Positions 56,151-64,000 of a stretch of 64,000 nt of DNA are shown piece by piece. Position 1 is the stretch's first letter, and each line of letters starts with the position of its first letter. The position numbers and the translations under genes were made by a program. Origin of the DNA: Juglans regia (Eukaryota; Streptophyta; Magnoliopsida; Fagales; Juglandaceae); assembly GCF_001411555.2 (NCBI RefSeq), contig NC_049902.1:9493985-9557984 (forward strand), given 5' to 3'. Below the pieces are notes generated by a model. That model worked only from the letters and a program-made list of their open reading frames with translations, searched no databases and was not told where the DNA came from.

Positions 56151-59100
56151 TTAGAAAACCTTGTCCTCAAGGTTACCAAATCACCGCTTTAGGGTTTCTA
56201 GATCTTCCCATGTCGCACTTTCCTTGTCGGCGCCAGACCACTGCACCAAGACCTCTACCCCAGCAACGTTCATTTTCCTTTTGAGCTTTCTTTGCAAGAT
56301 CCTCTTGGTCTCTGGTTCCATGGACCCTTCGGGAGTGATGTTCGGCAGGTTGGTGCATGCTTGTATCCCCTCTCCTAGCTTCCTCTTAAGGCACGAAATA
56401 TGGAATACTGGGTAGATTTTCGCTTCAGGGGGTAGATCTAGTTCATATGCAACTTGACCCACTTTTCAAATCACCTTGAAGGGGCCATAATATCTTGGTG
56501 CGATCTTCAAGTTCCTTCGCATCACTATTGTCATTTTCCGATATGGCCTTAACCTGAGGTAAACCCAATCACCGATCTCGAACTCTTGATTTCTCCTTGT
56601 TTTGTCAGCGAAATATTTCATCTTTGACTGGGCATCTTGCAGGTTCTCTTTGATGAGTTTAGTAATAAACTCACGCGTTCAGAGCTCTTCATCGACAACT
56701 TGGACTTTCGTAGTTCCTGGCTCATATGGTAACATCTGTGGAGCTTGTTGGCCATAGACAGCTTTGAAAGGTGTGACCTTTGTGGATGTATGTACTGAGG
56801 TATTGTAGGAATACTCAGCTAGAGGTAACCACTTTACCCAATCCTTTGGCCTGTCACCGGAGAAACATCGTAGGTAACATTCGAGCACTTTGTTCATGGC
56901 CTCTGTTTGGCCATCGGTTTGTGGATGATAAGCTGTGCTAAGTAATAATTATGTTCCACATAATCTGAATAACTCCTTCCAGAAATTGCTAATGAACACA
57001 AGATCCCGATCACTAACAATTGTTTGTGGTAGCCCATGTAACTTAAAGATGTTATCCAAGAAAACCCTAGCCACTGTTATCGTTAGGTATGGATGATTAA
57101 GAGGCATAAAGTGGGAATACTTACTTAAACTGTCCACCACTACCAGGATCACAATCTTTCCTCCTGAGGGGGGTAGTCCTTCAATAAAATCCATAAATTT
57201 TGGTGGGTATGGGTAAAGGCTGAAGCAACCCCAAAGTGTGGAGGGCTTCAACTTTACTTCTCTGACACACATCACACTCCCTAATATGTGATCTGACATC
57301 ATTTCTTAACCCATGCCAGTAAAACTCCTTTTTGATTCTGGCATAAGTTTTCAATACTCTTGTGTGGCCTCCTAATGGACTGTTGTGGAATTGGTGCAGG
57401 ATCTGCTACTGGAATGGAGCCAAGGACCCTAGATGTAGTCTACCCTCGTAAAAAAGTAGCTCATTTCGGAGTTGGTAACAGGAAAGGTCTAGGTCTCCAT
57501 GATGGTAGTGACTTATTAGCTACTGCAACATGGGGTCCTGTTGGTAAGCCTTCTTCAACTCCTCTATCCATTGGGCTTGCAATATGCTAATTGCTTGGTT
57601 TTGGAGAATTGGGTTCTTTTGGTGGGTTTGTATGTATTCTGGAATTATTGGGTTGTGTTTGGGATGGGCTGGTTATGTTTGGCTAGTGTTTGGAGTTAGT
57701 GTTTGGTCACTGTGGGAGTTGTGAGGTTCTGAGTATTGCACTCGGGATAAGGCATCAGGTGCTGCTTTACTCTTCCCACTCCTATTTTTCACTGTGAAAT
57801 CATACCCAAGTAATTTCAAGACCCATTTCTACTGTGAATGGGTACATACTCTTTGTTCCAAAAGGTATTTGTGGGCTTGTTGGTCAGTGCGTACTTTGAA
57901 GGACTATCCCAATAGGTAGTGCCTCCATTTTCTCACTGCCATCACTAGTGCCAATAATTCATTTTCATAGGTGGAAAGGTTCAGATTTCTACCCTTAAGA
58001 GCTTGGCTGAAATAAGCTATTGGCTGTCTCTCTTGCATTAAAATAGCTCCTAATGCTTCCCCTGATGCATCACATTCAACAACAAAAGTTTTAGTGAAAT
58101 TAGGTAAGCTAAGCACAGGTGGCTTTACCATTGCCTCCTTAACGTTCTCAAATGCTTCTTGTGCCTTGTCATTCCAAGAAAAAGAGTTTTTCCTTAGAAG
58201 GACTGTTAGTGGGGTTGCTATTGCTCCATATCCCTTGACAAATTTCATGTAATATCCTGTGAGTCCTAAAAAACCTCTTAGTGCCTTAAGGTTTTTAGGA
58301 GGTGGCCAATCTTGCATTGCAGCTAGCTTTTGAGGATTTGCTTTAACCCCCTCTCTTGAGATAATGTATCCTAAGTACTCCACCTCTGTATTGCAGAAAA
58401 CACACTTTGACAATTTTGCATAAAAGTGGTCAGCTTGTAATAACTCCAAAACCCGAGTAAGGTGTTGTGCATGCTCCTGCATAGACTTGTTGTAAATTAA
58501 GATATCATCGAAGAACACTAGCACAAACTTCATTCATCACCTCTTGAAATGTAAATGGTGCATTAGTAAGCTCAAAGGGCATTACTAGAAATTCATAATG
58601 ACCCTCATGTGTACAAAATGCAGTTTTAGGGATGTCATCAGGATTCATGCTTATCTGATAATATCATGACCTTAAATCCAATTTAAAAAACACCTCAGCC
58701 CCTCCTAGCTCATCAAGCAATTCATCAATGTTGGGAATATGATACTTATCTTTTATGGTTTCCTTGTTGAGTGCATGATAATCCACACACATTCTCCAAC
58801 TCCCATAAGCTTTTCTAACGAATAATATTGGAGACGAGTAAGGGCTTTGACTGCTTCTTATGCTTCCATTCTTCAGTAATTCAGCTACCACCTTTTCTAT
58901 TTCTTCTTTTTGATAATAAGGGTACCTGTAGGGTCTAACACAAACAGGTTTAGTACCTTCCAGTAATTTAATTTTGTGATTGCAATTCCTGTGAGGTGGC
59001 AACCCACTAGGCTCGGTAAAGACTTATTTAAAATCCTTCAGAATTTTCTGCACCTCTGCTAGTTGTTTTGCATTGCCTTTATCATGATTACCATCCATGA

Positions 59101-60714
59101 TATGTAACCAGATTCCTCTCACAACACCCTCTTTGAGTTTTACCATAGGATCTTCCTCCACAATATTGTTCACTGGTCTCTGAATTCCCTGGAACTGGAC
59201 AGCTTGATTTCCAGATTGAAATTTTATAGATAAATCAGAGAAATTTCATAAAATAGATCCTAGACCACTTAACCAATCAACCCCCAACACTACATCACAT
59301 CTCCAAGAGTCAACATATATAAATTAGCCATAAACTCATGATCTTGTAGCTTAATAGAGACTGCCTTACATTGACCAAGGCAAGGAAGAGTGGCACCATT
59401 GGCCACTTGAACTGTTAAGTGGCTTTTCTCCCTTGACAAATTGGCCTTCCTTGCTTCATATAGATCTATAAAACTATGAGTACTCCCTGTATCAATCAAA
59501 ATTAAAACTTTTTTATGATTAATTTCAGCAAACAACCTCATAGTTTTAGGGGCTACTGAACCAGCTATAGCATGTAGGGAGATTCCTAATAACTCTTCCA
59601 CTTCTTCCTTCTCAAACTCCTCAGCTTGAATCACAGCCAACTTACCTTCTTCTGTTTCCACTTCCTCAGTCTCTTCTTCCTCAACTCTCATTCCTTCAAT
59701 AAGGAATATCCTGGGCCTACTACACTTATGTCCTGGATGATATTTTTCATCACAGTAATAGCATAGTTTCTTCTCTCTTCTTTCTTGCATTTGAGTGGGG
59801 GTAGTTCTTTTAATGGGTAAGTTGGATTTTTTGGTCATGGTGGGTAATGGGGTTCTTGAATTTGGATGGTTTGAAGGAGGAAGCAGTCTTAGTATGGGGG
59901 AAGGTGCTAGTAGTTTGAGTTGGGTACTCAAGGTGGGATTAGAGTAAGTTTGGTATTTGTTTGAATGACCTGTGGTACGCCTTACTACTTCTTCTTCTTA
60001 CAATCTGGCTAATCTGAAGCCTGCAGATAAAGTAGATGGTTTGAACATTGTTACTATAATTCTGAGGTCATCTCTTAATCCACTCAAGAAGGTACTTATT
60101 CTAAACTCCTCCGTACTCCCTTAACTTTGTTAGACAATTCTTCAAACTAAGGGAGTTTGGTATGCTTCTACTGTATGAGTTTGTCTTAACTTAGTGAATT
60201 GCCCAACTGGATCCTCATAGGCTGAGGGCCCAAATCTCACCCTTAAGGCTATGATAAACTCATCCCAAGTATTAACTGGGCTGGAATCCATGAGCCATGA
60301 ATACCACGAGAGGGCTTTACCCTCCATGTGAAAGAAGGCTATTTTAATCCTTTGGTCATCTTGGGTACTATAATAAGAGAAAAATTGTTCTGCCTTTAAA
60401 ATCCATTCATTAGGTTCAGTCCCATCAAACTTTGGAAATTCTAGTCCAAGAGACCTTGCCTGAATACCCCTATTCTTCTCAAATAAAGGATTGTTACTAA
60501 CCTGGTGATTCTGATTGGAAGATCCCTCTCCAGAATTTTGATTGCCAATCATCCCTACAATCTGTTCATAACTTGAAGCCAAGTTATTTAACTGATGTAG
60601 TACCGCATCTAACACCCCTTTTTGTTTCTCTTGTTCTTCTCACAGGCGCAGACTCTCCCCTTTCAGAGAAGCTAAAGCCTCAGCCAACTGTGTTTGCCTA
60701 GTTCCTTCAGCCAT
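56151..60714 (-). pseudogene. Chromovirus gag-pol polyprotein with stops
   Basis: ATG at 60714 (MAEGTRQTQLAEALASLKGE), soon interrupted by a TGA. Gag 60615-60142 (LEFPKFDGTEPNEWILKAEQ). Zinc knuckle CYYCDEKYHPGHKC at about 59750. Protease LILIDTGSTHSFID at about 59480. Reverse transcriptase 59002-58664 (MCVDYHALNKETIKDKYHIP), then [11 protein letters not shown] at about 58510 with both catalytic Asp. RNase H around 58100 (VVECDASGEALGAILMQ). Integrase 57302-56679 (DFIEGLPPSGGKIVILVVVD, IVSDRDLVF). The chromodomain at 56290-56181 (VEVLVQWSGADKESATWEDL) is followed by a TGA and then NLEDKVF with the normal stop at 56151. The chromodomain guides insertion to heterochromatin. Confidence 0.92.
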
Positions 60715-60728
60715 GCCGCAGGAACACG

Positions 60729-60741
60729 GCTCTAGATACCA
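60729..60741 (-). promoter_or_regulatory. Chromovirus primer-binding site
   Basis: Minus strand TGGTATCTAGAGC, one inserted base from the initiator tRNA-Met complement TGGTATCAGAGC, one base inside the 5' LTR. Confidence 0.8.
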
Positions 60742-60742
60742 C

Positions 60743-61095
60743 TGTTATGAACTGAAATAATGGTGTAATAGAAAGTTAGATAATTGTTTGGTATATTCAA
60801 GGTTACCAGGCCTCCTTGCTATGTAAACTTTTTGGATAATAGACAATGCTCCTTTCATTGAATTCAAAAACATAAATAGGTCATGGACAATGACCAGATA
60901 CACGACGTGGGCATAACCCACTACTTTGGAAAGAAATAACTGACCCACAACACTACAAGTAATCTTTAACTAACTACCCACTATGAGCCCACAACGGCCC
61001 ACTATACTTGACTCAGTTAAACTTGACTTTAAACCAAAACGACACAACTTCACAACTTAAAGACAGAATTCGGGTTCAACCCTAATCTCATAACA
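60743..61095 (-). repeat. Chromovirus 5' LTR
   Basis: 353 bp, partner of 55775-56138. TGAGG follows at 61096-61100. Confidence 0.92.
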
Positions 61096-61100
61096 TGAGG

Positions 61101-61247
61101 AAGTGGAAGAAAAAAGAAAAGGAAACAAGCAGAGGGGGTGAGGGGAAATGGCAAAGTCCTTATCGACACTGCTCAGGCAATGGAGTTGTTGACGACAGGC
61201 CTCACGAATGGCGACGGCCGTGAGTAATGCCAACTGAGGAATCGCAA

Positions 61248-61283
<36 letters not shown>

Positions 61284-61416
61284 TGTTGAGAGAAGTTTTG
61301 ATGTGAAAAAAAGAACTACAAAAGTCGTGGGAGGTTAGAGTAAGGAGAAAAGTGGGAGAGATTAGAGTGTCGGGGGTAAGGGGAAGTGTAATGAAACCAG
61401 TGGAAAGAATAGTAAT
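61101..61416. other. Probable right part of the LTR interrupted by the chromovirus
   Basis: Purine-rich sequence with a (GA)n run at about 61251-61281. It resumes after the second TGAGG, so it should be the continuation of 53289-55774. No terminal CA was identified. Confidence 0.4.
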
Positions 61417-62034
61417 CAGGGACGACTCAATGTATTTTGTGGCCTAAGACCATTAATGCATGACGCTTTAAGTAAAAAGAAAATAATAATATTTAAATAT
61501 TAAATAATAAAATTTTATTAAAAGTTTTTGAAATGTAAAACAAATTTGAGTATTGTTTTGATTAATAAAATCTATAAGTACTATAACAATTTGAAAGAAA
61601 ATTTAATTTTTCTGTAAATAAAATATTATCCGTTATTCGCATATATACTTCTTTTAATACTTTATTATGAAAACATAAGACTATTGATATCAAAATAAAC
61701 ATCATATTTTATAAAATATTCAAGAGCAATATATCATCATTTTGTTACTTCTACTCCAATTTTACTATTATCTGAAAATTTTGTATATTTTGAATAAGAT
61801 TGTTTTTTGTAAAACCTCTATATTTACTGGCTTTATTTTTTTTTTTACCAAATTTTACCATTTAAGATTGATTTTGTTTTAGACAAAGAAAAAATTCATC
61901 TTTTATGCCAATCAATATTATTTTTATAATTTATTTTTTAGGGTCATAATATTTTTTTTTTTCCTTTTGGGAAACTGTTCAAGGTGGGGGCTTTAGCCAA
62001 TGGTCTTAATTGTCTACCCCTTGAACCGACCCTG
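61417..62034. mobile_element. Non-autonomous hAT-type element
   Basis: 618 bp with termini CAGGGACGACTCAA and TTGAACCGACCCTG (complement CAGGGTCGGTTCAA) and an 8-bp duplication, ATAGTAAT / ATGGTAAT, at 61409-61416 and 62035-62042 (7 of 8). GGCCTAAGACCATTAATG inside the left end mirrors GGCTTTAGCCAATGGTCTTAA at the right. It has no transposase ORF. Confidence 0.8.
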
Positions 62035-62042
62035 ATGGTAAT

Positions 62043-62590
62043 ATAGATAATAAAAAAAAATAAAAAATGAAGAATATAAAGATAATGGCTACACATCGGA
62101 GTATTCGACATCCCATTCCTCTCAAATGAAATTACAAGTTTAAGCAATAATTTTCCAAATCCTTCCCCTGAGCTATTTCTGGCTTACATATGGACGTAGC
62201 CTATGACTAACATAACCAATGAAAATGCAGCATGTGAAAAGTAAAAATAGAATGGTCATAATAGATTGCAACATAAGACGCAATTATTGATCTAAACGGC
62301 CAACTGTAGACGACAAGTCGTTTAGCTTCCTTAACCATCGCACAAGAGTCCTTTAACACAGCTTGTTTCCAGAGTTGTTTAATTGGGATCATTACAGGAA
62401 GAAGAAGAAAACAGAAGCGAGGAGGTTTCAGGGAAAGAAGCTAACGTGAAGTGAGGAAGAGAGAGAGAGGAGTAACTTACCGAAACGGTGCCGTTTTGGT
62501 CGATCCTAGGCTGGTCGTCTGGGTCTAGGCCACGGGCCTGGGCTTACGTCGGCCTGGATCTATAATCAAACTTTCCCCTTCCTCTTCCAT
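62043..62590. other. Intergenic sequence, one unassigned small ORF
   Basis: A minus-strand frame at 62207-62392 (MIPIKQLWKQAVLKDSCAMV start, 61 residues) has a protein-like first half but no recognised family. The GA-rich and ACGGTGCCGTTTTGG block at 62400-62510 resembles an LTR or gene-leader fragment. The evidence is insufficient to call a gene. Confidence 0.35.
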
Positions 62591-62593
62591 TAA

Positions 62594-62813
62594 GGCCTTG
62601 TTTGTTTTCTAAAAACATCTCATCTCATCTCATCTCATCTCACCTCATCATTACAACTTTCTCAAATCCCCACACAAAATAAAATAAACAATTCAACTTT
62701 TTCAAATCCCAAAACAACAATAATATTAAAAAATATATTTTAACAATATTTTATTCAACTTTTTAATTTTAATCTCAACTCATCTCATCTCATCTCTGAA
62801 AACAAACGGGCCC
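62594..62813. mobile_element. Tourist-like MITE with CATCTCATCT core
   Basis: 220 bp between TAA duplications (62591-62593, 62814-62816). Inverted ends are GGCCTTGTTTGTTTTC and GAAAACAAACGGGCCC. The inside carries CATCTCATCTCATCTCATCT, then TCAAATCCCCACACAAAATA and CAATTCAACTTTTTCAAATC, as in 3255-3467. A 3-bp TAA site and GGCC/GGGC ends fit PIF/Harbinger. Confidence 0.82.
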
Positions 62814-62816
62814 TAA

Positions 62817-63573
62817 TTGTAAATATTAAATAAATAATGTTGTAATGTGATATAAACAACATATAACTTTTCGGCGCAGTAATGCGAAGATAATGTTCGA
62901 ATTGTTTTTCAAATCCATCCAAAATTTATAATATTTAAATGAAATAATGGATTTGGTAAAAAATAATGTAAAAAGTTTTTTATTCTGTAATTGATAATTA
63001 GAATTATGTATATTATAATAAAAATTTAAATTTTTGGGAATTTTGTAATAATCTAAACTCTGGAAAAAATAATTATATTAATTTTGTGATTTTAATATTT
63101 TTATGGGTATGTAATTTATTAATTTCTATTTGTTAATATAAAATATATTTATAAATAATCTTCAATTATTATAAATACTATGCAATAATTGGTGAAATCT
63201 ACCGCTATCAAATTTCAAAAAAAGTTAAAACCATCTCATGTCACTCTTACATCCAAATACACAAACTTTTAAACACGACATCATCTCATCTCAATTCAAA
63301 TATCTCACTACTATTTATAAATCAAATTTTATTCACAAATTTTTCAATTTATCTTTTTTTTTTCATTTATCATAATATCCAAACGAAAGTAATCTCCTTT
63401 AAAAATTTGAAGGTTTTGGAAATGATGAGGCTGTGGTTGCACTTTGTCTTGGAATTACAATTCTCGTAATTTATGTGTGATAAAAAATTAAAAATATAGA
63501 AATCATATTTTACATGACTGAGAAAGTTTATGAATAAAAAACTCATCTTTGTGATAAGTTTTAAAAATATCTC
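62817..63573. other. AT-rich spacer with a degenerate MITE piece
   Basis: CATCTCATGTCAC ... CATCATCTCATCTCAATTCAAA at 63232-63300 looks like a decayed relative of the same MITE family. Nothing else is recognised. Confidence 0.45.
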
Positions 63574-63665
63574 TTTTTTTTTTTTTTTTTGGCAAGATAG
63601 TTATATTGTATTAAACTAAACAAAGAGAATTTTTGATAGACAAGGCCACCTTACATACATATAAC
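63574..63665 (-). mobile_element. Possible 3' end of a truncated LINE
   Basis: A T run at 63574-63590 is followed by GGCAAGATAGTTATATTGTATTAAAC. On the minus strand this reads as a LINE-like 3' end (AATACAATATAACTATCTTGCC plus poly(A)). No TSD was found and the 5' boundary is unknown. Confidence 0.3.
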
Positions 63666-64000
63666 AGGTGAGTCTTTTTCACTATAAAAATTTAAAAGAC
63701 AGGAGTATACAAATAATAGGTATGCTTCTAAATAGACATTTTGAAACTGCTCATTGCGTTATATTATGTGCACATTATCATTTTGAAGCTGCTCATTGCA
63801 TTATGAGTTTTGCTATGTACAAGCAAGTTTGCGTACCAATCTACGTACTAATATTGTTACCTTTATATTCTAAATTCAAACTAATACTGTTTTCAATAAA
63901 ATCTATTTTCTGACTAATCATATTGAATGAGTGTAAGTATTAGTGTGCATAATCGTTTACCATTAAATTTTTCCTTACATTATATTACGTGCACATTGAT
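63666..64000. other. AT-rich sequence at window end with a short tandem repeat
   Basis: CATTTTGAAACTGCTCATTGCGTTATA (about 63737) and CATTTTGAAGCTGCTCATTGCATTATG (about 63780) form two near copies 43 bp apart. No gene is seen. Confidence 0.5.

Larger units (their letters stand above)
55775..61095 (-). mobile_element. Chromovirus-type Ty3/Gypsy element with paired LTRs and TSD
   Basis: A 5.3-kb element on the minus strand. LTRs at 55775-56138 and 60743-61095 (TGTTATGAACTG ... TATAACA or CATAACA) are flanked by TGAGG at 55770-55774 and 61096-61100. The primer site matches initiator tRNA-Met, a polypurine tract abuts the 3' LTR, and pol ends in a chromodomain. The polyprotein has several stops, so it is non-autonomous. 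The structure is otherwise complete. Confidence 0.93.

Noticed and set aside
62207..62392. 61-residue minus-strand ORF as a host gene exon
   Set aside because: The first half looks protein-like, but there is no family match or clear splice partner; left unassigned.

Overview
The window is nuclear DNA from a dicot plant. It has spliced genes with long AT-rich introns and intergenic DNA, (AT)n tracts, Ty3/Gypsy, L1-type LINE, Mutator, CACTA and hAT elements, and small MITEs carrying runs of CATCTCATCTCA. From memory those MITEs look like ones common in Fagales, particularly walnut and hickory relatives, so a woody member of that order is my guess; nothing here proves the species.

Only two host genes are clear. 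At the left edge (1-2621) is the 3' part of a GAUT-family (GT8) galacturonosyltransferase, most like GAUT11, a pectin-synthesis enzyme of the Golgi. At 46365-49061 is a complete three-exon DUF620 gene of unknown function. Nearly everything else is transposable elements, many with both ends and target-site duplications (TSDs) still readable.

Region by region: 2.6-4.1 kb holds the GAUT 3' end and a MITE. 4.15-9.72 kb is a LINE with two intact overlapping ORFs and a perfect 16-bp TSD. 10.2-16.8 kb is a complete Mutator-like element with a 9-bp TSD and two convergent genes: a FAR1/MULE transposase with a stop codon ahead of its C-terminal zinc knuckle, and a small GRF zinc-finger/membrane protein. 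16.8-19 kb has an LTR remnant and a 377-bp LINE tail. 19.7-21.4 kb is a CACTA-type end beside a multi-exon fragment of a Bin3-type RNA cap methyltransferase. 23.8-25.4 kb has an LTR-like repeat and a minisatellite.

25.6-42.9 kb is a decayed Athila/Tat-type Gypsy on the minus strand. A degenerate LINE sits inside its 3' LTR, and a 2.75-kb solo LTR sits inside its 3' spacer. After the DUF620 gene come a GC-rich block (49.7-50.2 kb, perhaps organellar), a broken FAR1-type transposase fragment, a second copy of the solo-LTR family carrying a nested chromovirus (55.8-61.1 kb), a hAT-type element and another MITE.

The genes do not form a functional cluster; the layout records successive transposon insertions between two unrelated host genes. 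I found no tRNA, rRNA or CRISPR. The most interesting units are the MuDR-like element with an unusual second gene, the apparently intact LINE, and the CACTA-associated gene fragment.
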